NCBI RefSeq assembly: GCF_027579695.1
Contig: NC_083571.1
Location: 48,831,890-48,895,889, forward strand
Reading direction: 5' to 3'
Length of the DNA: 64,000 nucleotides
DNA from: Neoarius graeffei
Taxonomy: Eukaryota; Chordata; Actinopteri; Siluriformes; Ariidae
This document shows positions 23,578-35,304 of the stretch, in pieces. Position 1 is the first letter of the stretch. Each line of letters opens with the position of its first letter. Made by a program: the position numbers and the translations under genes. A model generated the notes under the pieces. The model made no database searches, was not told where the DNA came from, and saw only the letters and a list, made by a program, of their open reading frames with translations.

Positions 23578-24795
23578 GTTTATATGGTATATTTGGCAAA
23601 AAGGAGGAAAGGCTTAGGATTGCCACTGTTCTTGAAACTAAGGGGCTTAAAGCAAAGGATACTGTCAAAAGCCTTGGTGTCCTTAATGACAGCGAACTTA
23701 ACTTCAACAGTCATATGAAAGTGGTAAAAAAGTCTGCATTCTATCACCTAAAAAACATTTCTAAACTCAGGGGTCTCATGTCAAAACATGATCTAGAAAA
23801 ACTTATGCATGCTTTCATCTCCAGTAGGGTTGATTACTGCAATAGCCTTTTCACAGGTCTTCCAAAAAAGACCATCAAAGAGCTTCAACTAATCCAAAAT
23901 GCAGCAGCAAAGGTTCTTACAAGAACAAAAAGGGTAGTCCATATCACTCCAATCCTAAGGTCTCTGCACTGGCTCCCAGTGAGCTATAGAATTGACTTTA
24001 AAGCACTACTTCTTCTATTTAAAACATTAAATGGGATGGGACCCAGCTACCTACTAGATATGTTTCAATTATATGCACCAACTAGGTCTCTAAGATCACA
24101 GGAGAAAAACTTGCTAGTAATACCATCTGTCAAAACAAAGTGTGGTGAAGCAGCCTTTAGTTGCTATGCTGCTAAGCTTTGGAACCAACTTCCAGATGAT
24201 ATCAAAAATGCTCCTACTGTTGTTAGTTTTAAATCCAGGCTCAAGACAAAGCTGTTTTCAGATGCTTTCACTTGATTAATTTTTACCTAAGTAATTAATT
24301 TCCTTTAATATAATTTCTTTTAATTTTTAATGATTTTACTTTCTTTATTTTAATTTCTTTTTAATCTTGGATTTTAATGATTTTACTTTTACTTTAATTC
24401 TTTGCTACTGTGATCCTCGTAGATTTTGTCTGCGGGACGATTTTTGGTGATCCTCGTAGATTTTGTCTGCGGGACGATTTTATTTGGTGATCCTTGTAGA
24501 TTTTGTCTGTGGGACGATTTTTGGTGATCCTTGTGGAAGAGCCACGGGAAGAGCGCGCTTTATGAGTTAAACCCATAATAATAATTAATCTCGAGGCTGA
24601 TTCCTTTTTTGAACTTTATTTCATTTTATTATTTTATTTCTACTATTGTTTAATTCTTATTATTTTTCTTCCCCAATTATTTTATGTAATTTTATTTTCT
24701 ATTGTTTACTGTTCTGCTTTTACTTCTGTAAAGCACATTGAACTGCCACTGTGTATGAAATGTGCTATATAAATAAACTTGCCTTGCCTTGGGTT
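23578..24795 (+). mobile_element. 5-prime truncated LINE, L2-like
   Basis: Plus-strand insertion in the integrase of the chromodomain element. A frame ending at 24275 gives the C-terminal part of a non-LTR reverse transcriptase (RVDYCNSLFTGLPKKTIKEL and LHWLPVSYRIDFKALLLL), typical of teleost L2/CR1-like LINEs. The 3-prime UTR contains a short tandem array (24409-24535) and ends in repeated CTTGCCTTG after AAATAAA. Endonuclease and most of the RT are missing, as expected from truncated target-primed insertion. Confidence 0.8.
24409..24535. repeat. 36-40 bp tandem repeat in LINE 3-prime UTR
   Basis: Four imperfect copies of a unit containing GTAGATTTTGTCTG and GGGACGATTTT, the last one partial. 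Confidence 0.9.
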
Positions 24796-25560
24796 GTCAG
24801 ACCATGGCATTAAGGGGGGTTGGTAATCCAGCATATATTAAAGGGGGTGAGCCCCGTAGCAGAACTGATTAACGAGTTTTAGGCCATTTCGGCCCAGGGC
24901 AAGTAGTTTGACCAGTCGGCTTGGTTATCGTGACAGTACATTCTCAAAAACTTTCCCAGTTCTTGGTTGACCCTTTCACATTGACCATTAGACTGGGGAT
25001 AGTAACCAGAGGTGAGACTGACATTAACTCCCAGTCTCTCAAAGAATGCTGACCATACATGAGAGGTGAATTGAGGCCCTCAACACTATATCTTCTGGAA
25101 TACCAAATATATGGAACACATAGTTAAAAAGGGCTTTGGCTGTTTGAAAGGCAGTAGGTAGGCTAACGAAGGGAATAAATCTAACTCCTCATGAGAACCT
25201 ATCAACAATGGTCAGAATGACTGTGTAGTTCTGTGAGGGGGGAAAGTCAGTAACAAAGTCTACCGCTATATGTGACCATGGATGAGAAGAGACATGCAAG
25301 GACATGAGTTTATCGTCAGGGGGAGTTTTGGGTGTTTTGCACTTTGAACAGGTGGTGCACGAGGAGACAAACCTATAGATATCTGATGACATATTTTCCC
25401 ACCAGTACCTGCCAGACAATAACTGGTGTGTACGTGTCTCTCCCGGATGCCCAGAAGTCAACAAGGAGTGGACCCATGTAATTAATTTGTCCCTGCATTG
25501 AGTGGGTACATCCTTCCTACGGGGAAAGATTCAAGGGCAGGAGTGACAGATAGCTCTTGG
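24796..25560 (-). pseudogene. Integrase core of the chromodomain element
   Basis: On the minus strand the frame at 25189-25464 carries the HHCC zinc-binding region (H-P-G-E-T-R-T-H, later CTTCSKC) and the first catalytic block (HIAVDFVTDFPPS). Further blocks continue with stops to 24796, where the LINE insertion separates them from the C-terminus at 23577. Stops and the insertion make it inactive. Confidence 0.8.
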
Positions 25561-26998
25561 TTGATCTCTTCATCTATTTCCCATCTAATGGGAGCGACCA
25601 CAACTGATGGGGTAGTACATTAACTACCTCAGGGGATGATTCGGGACTGGGATATATACGAGACAGGGCATCTGCTTTAGTATTATGGGAACTGGGACAA
25701 TAAGAAATGGAAAAATTAAATTAGGAAAAGAATAGAGACCACCAAGCCTGACGGGGATTAAGCCATTAAGCTGACCATAAATATTCAAGGTTTTTATGAT
25801 CCATTAACATGAGGAAGGGATGCGTAGCTCCCTCTAGCCAATGACACCATTCTTCGAAAGCTAGTTTCATGGCCAGCAATTCTCTATCTCCAATACTGTA
25901 ATTACGTTTGGCAGGGATTAATTTATGGGAGTAGAAGGTGATCAGATGTAGTTTACAGGGGTCACCGATGTGCTGGTACAGCACTGCTCCAGTACCTACT
26001 TCAGAGGCATCCACCTCCACCACGAAAGGCTGAGTGGGATCAGGATGCTTTAGAATGGGGGCAGAGGTGAAGGCTACACCTTGAGGGATTCGAACGCTTC
26101 CTGCGCCCAGGGATTCCACAAGAGGTTTTGGCATTTCCTTTCAATAAGGTGGTAAGAGGAGCTGCTAGACTACAGAAATTGCAAATGAAATGACGATAGA
26201 AATTAGCAAACCCAAGAAATCGCTGGAGTTCCTTTATGGAAGTAGGGACGGGCCAATTAGTTATGGCTTCGACTTTCTTATCGTCCATAACAACATCCTC
26301 CAGACTGATGACGTAGCCTAGGAAAGAAGGAGAGGGGAGATGAAATTCACACTTCTCCCCTTTAACATACAGCTGGTTCTCAAGCAGAAGCATGAGGACA
26401 GAATGAACATTACGAATATGAGTTTCGAGATTAGGGGAATAAATCAAGATGTCGTCAATGTAGGCAAAAACATATTTACCAAGCATATCCCTGAGGACAT
26501 CATTTATAAATGCTTGAAACATGGATGGGACATTACACAACCTGAAGGGCATTACTAAATACTCATAGTGCCCCCTAGTGGTAAGAAATGCAGTTTTCCA
26601 TTTGTCACCTTCCTTTATACGGACTAAATTGTATGCACTTCTTAAGTCAAGTTTTGTAAATATAGACACTCCATGAAGTTGTTCTAGCCCTATGGGGACT
26701 AAAGGCAGCGGTTTAGTGATCTGATTTAACCCATGATAATCAATGCAGGGCCTAAGTCCCCCATCTTTATTGTTGATGATAAAGAACCCTGCAGCTGCAG
26801 GAGAAGTAGAAGAATGGATGAAACCCTGTTCTAAAGCCTCCATAGACAAATGGAATGAGTCACACTGCATGGGTTCTAGGGATTCTGGATCCTCACGAGT
26901 CTGGGTCAGAGGTGGATACGGGCAGCAAGAAGTCAGTGCAGCTGCTGGAACCATAGGGGATTTACGAAGACCTCTCCCGTGCTTCAGTTGGTCTAGGC
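25561..26998 (-). pseudogene. Reverse transcriptase and RNase H of the chromodomain element
   Basis: Minus-strand frame 26040-27011 contains RT palm blocks, including [34 protein letters not shown] and the catalytic [12 protein letters not shown], which is intact. The adjoining frame 25766-26134 gives RNase H start ([19 protein letters not shown]) and [13 protein letters not shown]. The two overlap with a frameshift near 26100. The N-terminal RT and the protease are missing; a short Pro-rich gag remnant precedes RT directly. Confidence 0.85.
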
Positions 26999-28462
26999 CA
27001 GGGGTCGGCAACCCAAAATGTTCAAAGAGCCATATTGGCCCAAGAAAACAAAAAACATACCTGTCTGGAGCCGCAAAAAATTAAAAGCCTTAAGCCTAAT
27101 ATGAAGGCAACATAGGCTGTCAGTATATTAGCTATATAAGCCTACTATTAAAATAACTAAGTAGGCTACAAATACAAAATGAGCATTCATGATTAAATGT
27201 TTATTTTCCCTGCAGCGCATCCTGGAGAGAATGACACACCATGTGACTACGCTGCTGTAGCCTACGATATTTGGTGCTTCAAGTTTAACTTCCATTACAA
27301 TATTAATGTTTTATGTTTTGTTGCATTGATTAAATTATAGAAATACAAGAAATAGAAATACAGATTTTTGGTGTCATTTTTTTTTTTATTTGAGGATTCG
27401 AGAAAAAAAAAACACAATGGGATGTGCATAATAGGCCTCCTGTAATTTCAGACCTTAGTATGGAAATGAAATGCAGTCCTCTTCAAACCTCAATACAACT
27501 CCTCTCTTTCCCCCTTATCTGGGCAACAGAGTGCAATAACACGCAGCCTGCTGTTAAAACGCAGCCTGCAATTATAAAAATAAAACAGCAGCCTTTTGAA
27601 AAGGTAAGTAGACTATATAAAATGAAAATAAGCCAGTTTAATTTCAATTTCTGTGCATTATCCTATTTTCTTTAGTTTTCCGCAAATGCCAAGTTAAGTA
27701 GCCTAAGTCAGTGCAAATGAGTAAATAAAACAATCCTTTTTAATTCTCCCCCTTACGCGGCGTCAGACACAAATACGTAGGCTACAATCGCAAACGAGTA
27801 ATAAAACAGCCTGCAATTAAAAGGCAGCGTGCTTAAAAAATACAACACAGTAGAACAGCAAAATTAATAAAATTAAAATAAGACAGTTAAAGTTCGATTT
27901 CTGTGCATTATCCTCTTCTCTTTCGTTTACTGCAAATGCCAAGTAGCCTAAGTCAGTGCAAGGAATTTAGCATGTTTTAGCTGGAAAAGTCGCTCCAAAT
28001 TGCTCTTCTTGTTATTTGACAACTTCTCATTGCAAATCAAACATGCAGGCAATCCTTCAGCATTGGCAATGAAAGCAAACGTTTCTGTCCATTCTTCCTT
28101 AAATCCTCTGTTCTCATCAGCAATCTTTCTCTTTTTGCCTTTTGGATCCATTGCCCATCACACACAACCGTTTGTTTACAACAGCCACTCGCCTGTCACC
28201 GTGCTGCACTGTGTGTCGCAGGGCTATGACGCAATTCTGCTATTTGGCCCAATTCTGAAATTCGGTATTTTAAATATACTACATACATTTTTACAGCATA
28301 AGAATGTTTGCGTCAGGTTTTCCCCCTAAGAAACCATATTAAAAAAAAAAAAAAATCATTCTTTTTCCATTTTCACACATTTTTGAAAAAGCTCCAAGGA
28401 GCCACTAGGGGGGGTGCTAAAGAGCCGCATGCGGCTCTGGAGCCGCGGGTTGCCGACCCCCG
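26999..28462. mobile_element. hAT transposon with 8-bp duplication GTCTAGGC
   Basis: Inserted in the chromodomain element between gag and RT. Perfect 8-bp target duplication GTCTAGGC (26991-26998, 28463-28470) and terminal inverted repeats CAGGGGTCGGCAACCC / GGGTTGCCGACCCCCG. The 1464-bp interior is AT-rich. A minus-strand frame at 27948-28151 (MDPKGKKRKIADENRGFKEE, then CLICNEKLSNNKKSNLERLF) resembles the BED-like N-terminus of hAT proteins related to GTF2IRD2/ZBED-type genes. The catalytic part is missing, so it is a deletion derivative. Confidence 0.88.
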
Positions 28463-28470
28463 GTCTAGGC

Positions 28471-29170
28471 GAATGGCTAATAAAATCAGCTTCTCTAGTG
28501 AAAGACCATCGTCCTTACAGACCATTTCCGCTAGGATGTTGGAGTTCAAGCCGTTATGAAATGTCACTAGTAAAACTGGCTCATTCCAACCACTCCCAGC
28601 CGCAAGAGTGCGAAATTTCAAAGCGTAGTCAGAAACTGAGCGATTACCCTGACGTAAACGGGTGAGTAATTCCTCATTGGCGTGATCAAAAACTGCTTTA
28701 AATTCTTGAACGAAACTGTCGTAAGTGTCGGACTGGACTACGGGCCAAACTGCGGTAGCCCAGTCTAAGGCCTTGCCCGTAAGGCGAGAAATCATCAAAG
28801 AAATACGAGCCTTGTCAGAGCTCGGAAGGGAATTCGTGAAAAATATCGAACATTGTAACAAAAACCCTTTACACTGATTAGGTGAGCCATCAAATTTATC
28901 CGGTTTACGGACGACAAACAAACTGGCAACAGCTGTGGAGGGAGCAGCTTGGTTGGTAACCATAGGCAAGCCGGAGGAGCTGAGGCGTTGGAGTTGGGTC
29001 GTGATTTCTCTCATGCTTTCAACAATCTGCATCAACTGTTTTTGCTGCCCACCTTGCTGTTGCATAAAAGTCTGGATGGACTGAGTCACGGAGTCAAAAC
29101 GCTGGTGATGTTGTCCCAGCATCTGTCCTTGGCTGCTAAGCACTACCTGTAGCTCCGTGTAATCCGCCAT
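28471..29170 (-). pseudogene. Gag of the chromodomain element
   Basis: Minus-strand frame from a Met at 29170, just inside the LTR. It starts with a Gln-rich coiled segment, then the retrotransposon gag core (FVVRKPDKFDGSPNQCKGFL, later SYDSFVQEFKAVFDHANEE-type helices and RLRQGNRSVSDYALKFRTLA). This fold is shared with domesticated PEG10/RTL genes. It is cut by the hAT insertion after the ILLAIRLD block; the nucleocapsid zinc knuckle that should follow is not found on the other side. Confidence 0.85.
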
Positions 29171-29280
29171 CTGCATGAAGGCACAGTATTTTGTAACGCG
29201 GCTGTGACAAACCAGATGCTCATGGATTGTGAATGAACTCAAGGTTTAAATGAGCATAATAGGAAAAGACAATGTACAAA

Positions 29281-30522
29281 ATAGTATATTAAAGTGATTT
29301 TAATATACTATTCAGTGGTCACCCTATTAAACGTGCATTTGAATTCAAATATTTGGGAATTATTTTTGATGAATGCCTTTCATAGAATTCCCATATCCAG
29401 TATATATTATCTAAGGCTGGCAAAAGGCTGAGTATGCTAGGGTGCATAAGGAATAACTTAACGTTACACTGTGCGAATATTATGTATACATCTTTCATTC
29501 ACCCTGTTCTTGAATATTGTGATAATGTATGGGGGTGCTGTGGTATCGGAAATTCTACATCTCTAGAAAGATTTCAGCGGTGTACTGCAAGGATAGTTAC
29601 TAGAATAGGCGAGAGTGATAGGGCCTTAGATGCAGTTCATTGGTCCACCCTACAAAGTAGGCGTGACGGCCACATGTTCAAACTTGTTAAGAAATGTATT
29701 AATGGGAGTTGCCTGCAATTTCTCAGAAATTATTTTACTTTTAATAATGCCATACACAACAGGTTCACTAGACAAAGCAATATGTTACATTTACCAAGGG
29801 TAAGAACCGAGCTGGCTAAGAAATAATTTTATTACCATGGATGTCTCATCTCATCTCATTATCTCTAGCTGCTTTATCCTGTTCTACAGGGTCGCAGGCA
29901 AGCTGGAGCCTATCCCAGCTGACTACGGGCGAAAGGCGGGGTACACCCTGGACAAGTCGCCAGGTCATCACAGGGCTGACACATAGACACAGACAACCAT
30001 TCACACTAACATTCACACCTACGGTCAATTTAGAGTCACCAGTTAACCTAACCTGCATGTCTTTGGACTGTGGGGGAAACCGGAGCACCCGGAGGAAACC
30101 CACACGGACACGGGGAGAACATGCAAACTCCACACAGAAAGGCCCTCGCCGGCCCCGGGGCTCGAACCCAGGACCTTCTTGCTGTGAGGCGACAGCGCTA
30201 ACCACTACACCACCGTGCCGCCCTACCATGGATGTATAATTTTTAATAGGTTACAATTATAGTTGATGATTATTTGACCTTTCCTGGATTCGTTTGGATG
30301 CTCGCAGAGCAGTGGTCACGGGTCGAGGTCGGCTTTGATGGGTGGTTGGTTTGGTCTTGGCTTTTGGCCTTTGTTTCATGGGCGTCCGGGCGAATTCGGG
30401 AGGGGTCTATTCCAATATAATTATACTTTTATACATTTAATAATCCTTTTATATTTTAGCTTTTTTGTACTTATTGTTAGATTGAATATTGAATATATAT
30501 TGTAAATAATGTAGTCAAATTT

Positions 30523-30587
<65 letters not shown>

Positions 30588-30693
30588 TTGGTTTTTGTTT
30601 GTTGTAAGATGTATATGTGTGTATAACAGGGCTCCTTTTGATAGCAGAGGCATTTTGTCACTGACTGGACTACCCTGTTGTTTAAATAAAGGT
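29281..30693 (+). mobile_element. 5-prime truncated LINE carrying a SINE
   Basis: A plus-strand LINE 3-prime end inserted in the LTR. The frame at 29434-29826 gives an RT C-terminal block (MYTSFIHPVLEYCDNVWG). The tail includes (TA)n at 30532-30570, a T run at 30571-30589 and AATAAAGGTTTC. The SINE at 29844-30223 was inserted into it later. LINE clade not assigned with confidence (I or L2-like). Confidence 0.7.
29844..30223 (-). repeat. tRNA-derived SINE with 11-bp duplication
   Basis: Complete minus-strand SINE, tail ATCTCATCTC and head GTGCCGCCC in plus-strand view, flanked by a perfect target-site duplication TACCATGGATG (29833-29843 and 30224-30234). Confidence 0.95.
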
Positions 30694-31209
30694 TTCAAAA
30701 GCCAGGCCAGGTCAATATCAAGAAATCCAAAACAGTAACGAGAGCTAGACAAATCGTGGTCAGGAAACGGGCAGTAGTCCAAGAATTGGGAATCGGAAAA
30801 ACACAGGCAATCAAAACACAAGGGCTAGGCAAATCATAATCGGAAAACAGGGGAGGATCGAGAAACCGGGGAAGCAAGAGAAACGAGCAAACAAACACAA
30901 GGGCTAGGTGAAGCGGGAAAAAAACGGAAGGCAAAAAGTGTCATACACAGGAATACAATCAGAATAGTAATGCTCAGTAGGCTCACGAAATGTGGAGGCA
31001 ATACTGTGCGACGAACAAAACAAACAAAGGGGTATAAATACAAATGGAAACAAAAAGGTACAGGTGATGATTAGAACTCGAGGGGAGCCACTCCTAGGAA
31101 GTGGCTCCGGGTTGGCTGACAGAGTGCACATGGTAGTGACTGGTGTGTGAGGGGGATTGTGGGAAGTGGAGTCCTGAGTGTTGGGTGAGCCCGGAAGCGT
31201 GACACTTAA

Positions 31210-32880
31210 AAACTTTTTTAAAAGTCGTCAAGTTTATTTGTATAGCGCTTTTAACAATAAACATTGTCGCAAAGCAGCTTTACAGAATTTGAACAACTTA
31301 AACTAGAAGTCCCAGAGAGGGGCCATTTGGCCTTTTTACCTAGAAAACCCACAAGAGGGCCAATTGGCCCCAAGTCCTCCCTGTAGACATTCATTTTGTT
31401 ATGGAAATGTGGCTGTTAGTTACCTTACAGCTTAGAAATGAAATCTTACAATGCCTGTTGAATGTTGAATCTCTGCATCTTCATTCCTTGGAGAGGAGCT
31501 TCTTTCACCACAAAATTCTTGAGGGAACTGAAGCGATAGTCCATGTGCACTGAGGTATTTATCCATCAAACAATTGTCTGGTTGCAGTCACATGAGTCGT
31601 TATGGTCACATGGGACATTCACATGTTCACATTTTAGAATAGAATGTGTTTTTATTCCTCATTCTCACATTCACACAGAAGTAGCCAACATGACTTCACC
31701 ACTGAAGTGTGAAGTGTGTGAAATGTGACCCCCTCACCCCACACACTGCCACTAACAGCCTCATTACCATAACAAAATGAGTGATTAGTGTATTGGGGAA
31801 AAGCGGTCGGGCCAAATGGCCCCATGTGGGTCTTCTAGGTAGACAGAAAAATGCTGGGACTGCTAGTGTTAAAATATGAGCTAAGTTTACCCCTAACCTA
31901 TCCCCAATGAGCAAGCCTGTGGCAATGGTGGCAAGGAAAAACTCCCTCAGTTGACATGAGGAAGAGATCTCGAGAGGAACCAGACTCAAAAGGGAACCCA
32001 TCCTCATATGGGCAATAACAGACAACATGACTAACATTAACAGTCCTCACATAAAGTCAGCTTCGTTGATGCTATAAACCCCCCACCGACGGAAACCTGA
32101 GCACAAAACTTCCTCACACTTCTCAGTCCCAAAGTCAGCAAGTCAACTGCAGTCCCCAGCCACAAAAGCACCACTGCAAGAGTCCAGAGCGTTCTCCAGG
32201 CGTGACCCCCAACTGTCCATATGGGGCCGTCCTCCACAGGAGCGATGCGATGAGACTCCAACCAGACACAAGGCACCAGGATGGATCAGGCAGGTCCGAG
32301 GAGCAGAAGAGGTCAACATCTTGATCCCAGGACTGACATGTAACTCAGAGGGACAGATTTTTTTCTTTTTTTTGGGGGGGAGGAGAGAAAAAACCCACAG
32401 GTTGTTAGGTATGCCCAATATCACCTGAATAAGTATGAACAGTATGCATATTGCACTGAGTACAAGCAGGGACTCCAGCAACTAACTATGACAGCATAAC
32501 TTAAAGGGGAGAGCCAGAAGGTAACACAGGCATGAGGGAGCCATGGGACATAAAGCAGCCAGCCACTACACTGTCAACAAACTCGAGTGAGCAAGCAAGT
32601 GGGGGCCTGACAGCATCCATGCATCCCAGTTTACCAAAACACTCTATGTCTGAGGACCCTCCAGATCTACACCTTTACCTCATAAACACCATTAACAAAA
32701 GGCTTGACTAAACAGATATGTTTTCAGCCTAGACTTAAACACTGAGACTGTGTCTGATTCTCGAACACTACTTGGAAGGCTGTTCCATAACTGTGGGGCT
32801 TTGTAAGAAAAGGCCCTGCCCCCTGATGTAGCCTTCACTATATGAGGTACCAGCAGATAGCCTGCAAGCTAAAAAAGGGG
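31210..32880 (+). repeat. Teleost interspersed repeat family A, copy 2
   Basis: Starts with TTTATTTGTATAGCGC and contains the same ordered words as 9340-10912, ending near AAAAGGCCCTGCC. A piggyBac-type MITE interrupts it at 31302-31868. No coding capacity. Confidence 0.8.
31302..31868. mobile_element. piggyBac-type MITE, TTAA target
   Basis: Bounded by TTAA on both sides (31298-31301, 31869-31872). Ends are ACTAGAAGTCCCAG and, reading inward from the right, CACTAGCAGTCCCAG. The TTAA target and C-A-C-T-A-G type end are hallmarks of piggyBac. 567 bp, no transposase. Confidence 0.85.
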
Positions 32881-34029
32881 TGAAATGTTTTATTTTTTTT
32901 AATAAGACAAGATATAAACACCAAATTTTCAGGATATGTCCTTGGGGGAACTAGTCGTAAATTTTTGCAAATTCAGCTCATTTGCATAAACCGTTGCCAT
33001 GGCAACAGCAGATACCCTAGCAACTGGGGGTATACTGGGTTTAGCATGGTCTGGTTGTACCAGAGAGGGTCAGAATAGTTATTACTTCTGTTGTGTAATG
33101 AACTAATGTAGACCTAGTTTGGCTATTTTGATAGATTTCATCATCTTTGGATATTTGAATAATATAATATATGGGCTCAGATCTAATTTACCACATTATT
33201 TTATCTGTTCTTCTATTTCAGTCTTATCAACCAACATTTATACTTCATTCTTTAATCACTAAAAGTTGATACACGTGTAGCCATATTTCTTGGCAGTGTA
33301 TCCTGAAATTTTGATATTAGTATACAAAGTCTGAACAATTTTACACCGTCTGAAGCTAAAGCGCGTGTGTTGAAATGCTGTTTTACGATTCGGTGCCATA
33401 TTTGGCGAGTTGTAAACCGAGCATGACATTGCGCGCTCTGATTGGCTACCGAGTTCAAAATGAAGCCGTTCGTTAAAACCCGATAGTTAATTTATGCACG
33501 ATCGTATTTATGAATGAATGACACCACTGAACTCTCTAGCGGAAGAGGCAGAAAGTGGTATAAAGATGGCGACGATCAGACAATGAGAAGTTTGTTCGTT
33601 TTTAGCTCAAACTGTTTACCTGGCCTTTGGCCAGGTTGGGGACCATGGAGTTTGAACATATTTCTATTTGAATTTCACCGTTCTGATGGTCTCCTTGCCG
33701 CAACCATCTTCGTCTCCAAGATGCTATTTTCCTGCCAAAATGACACTTCCGAACAGCGCTGAACATCTCCGAAGATGCACGAGGACGACACACTCCTGCC
33801 GCAGAGCGGAGGGTGACGAAAACAAAGATGGTGGACCTCGTATTGAAAAGATGCATTTTACGAACAATTTCTTCACAATTCTGGGTAAAATATGAGTAAT
33901 AAAATTGTTAATTTGTATCAAAAACGTACTGGCCCACCCGGGCCACTGTTTGGCCAAATTTAGTGGCCTGAACTGGCCCGAAAGACGTAAAAAACACTGC
34001 CGGGCCATCGGGCAAGTGCTAATGTCGAG
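32881..34029. other. Repeat-rich lectin intron, unassigned
   Basis: Contains a common teleost motif with AAATTCAGCTCATTTGCATA near 32970 and, at 33930-34025, a stretch with repeated GGCCCGG/CCGGGCC words that looks like part of a DNA transposon. The overlapping frames at 33514-34092 on both strands lack recognisable domains. I do not call genes here. Confidence 0.45.
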
Positions 34030-34955
34030 GCCTGCTTCAGGAAGCTCTCCTTCCATGCTAATTTGAACACTACCAATTTTGTTTGATGCCATTTATGTTA
34101 CAATTTTTGAGTGGTCTGTTTTAAAGTGCAAGTGTCATCATTATACCAGGGTGCTCATTTTTTGTTTCTGACCATTTTCCATTGAAGAGGAGCTACATTA
34201 TCTAAAGTATGGCGGAATGTTGACTCTAAGCATTCAGTTGCCTGATCAAGTTCTCCAGGGGCTGACAGTGACCCAATCAAAGTTGATAACTCTGGGAGAT
34301 CATTTATAAAGCTCTGTGCAGTAGTTGACGTGAATGTACGTTTAATACAGTAGTGTGGTGAGGTGCATATATTATTACTGATCTGAGATAACTTCAGACT
34401 GTGGAAGTATGACTATATTTTCTACATTTAACCCGAATGTTAGTATTAGATCGAGGGTGTGACCACCATTATGGGTCGGTCCTATGACATTCTGATTAAT
34501 CCCTACTGAATCTAAAATGGACACAAACGCTGTTTTCAAAGGGTCTTCTGGGTTATCGAAGTGAATATTAAAATCTCCGACAACTAAAGCTTTGTCGAAG
34601 GAAATAACCAGATCTGAGATAAAATCTGCAAATTCAGAAAGAAACTCAGCATATGGCCCTGGGGGCCCGTAAATAATAAGTAACAGAATTAACTGGGTAG
34701 ACCTATTTTTCGAGGCTACATACATTATATTAGTATGAAGAATTTCAAATCTATTAAATTTATAACCAGGTTTTTGTGTTACACCTAGATAATCATTATA
34801 AATAACCACAACACCTCCTCCTCTACCAGTTAGATGAGGCTGGTGTATGTAACTGTATCCAGGAGGACTAGCTTCATTTAATGCTATATATTCATTTGGC
34901 TTAATCCATATTTCAGTGAAACAAAGTACATTAAACTCATGATCAGGAATGAGTG

Positions 34956-35260
34956 TGTGGCAGCGGGGGCGTGGTCAAGTGTCGGTCTGTGACCGGAGGG
35001 TGGAGTCAGGGAAGGTAAGTGGCAGAATCACTGTACCTCATGTCAGTTAACCTGTGTTTGTGTGTCTTCCCCAGTGACCGCGCCCTATATAACGAGAGAG
35101 AGAGCAGAGGAAGGGAGCTCTCTCCCCAACCAGACGATTGATGTGTGTGTGCATGTCTGTGTGACTGGGAGATTGGAAAAGCTGAAAATAAAAGAGTTTT
35201 TGGAACTCAGTTCTGGCCTGCCGTACTTCTGTGCTCCACCCACCCACTCAAAGTCTTACA
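34956..35260 (+). repeat. 5-prime LTR of the Gmr1-like element
   Basis: 305 bp. Contains a TATA-like CCCTATATAA at about 35082 and an AATAAAAG polyadenylation-like word at about 35190. Confidence 0.88.
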
Positions 35261-35304
35261 GTGGTGCTGAAACCCGGGAAAGGAGCACAGAGGAGAACAG
35301 CCCC

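Larger units (their letters stand above)
22214..31204 (-). mobile_element. Chromodomain Ty3/gypsy retrotransposon with nested insertions
   Basis: A minus-strand LTR retrotransposon bounded by a perfect 5-bp target duplication CTTAA (22209-22213 and 31205-31209). On the plus strand both LTRs start TGTAAC and end TGACA. Domain order on the minus strand is LTR, gag, RT, RNase H, integrase, chromodomain, LTR, the usual order for chromoviruses. Later insertions are a hAT element between gag and RT, a LINE fragment in the integrase, and a LINE plus SINE in the upstream LTR. Zinc knuckle and protease are absent: gag joins directly to RT, so there was also an internal deletion. The nested pieces account for about 4 kb of the 9 kb. 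Confidence 0.88.
29192..31204 (-). repeat. Upstream (5-prime) LTR, split by insertions
   Basis: Homologous to the LTR at 22214-22803. Two pieces, 29192-29280 and about 30694-31204, are separated by about 1.4 kb of LINE and SINE sequence inserted at the word GTACAAA. Confidence 0.85.

Noticed and set aside
22677..29242. Domesticated retrotransposon gene (PEG10/RTL-like) from the gag frame
   Set aside because: The gag frame lies in a full element with LTRs and is cut by a hAT insertion; there is no sign of an independent promoter or of selection.
33514..34092. Overlapping frames of 75-122 codons on both strands
   Set aside because: Mutually antisense, no domain, and part of a repeat-like GC-rich segment.
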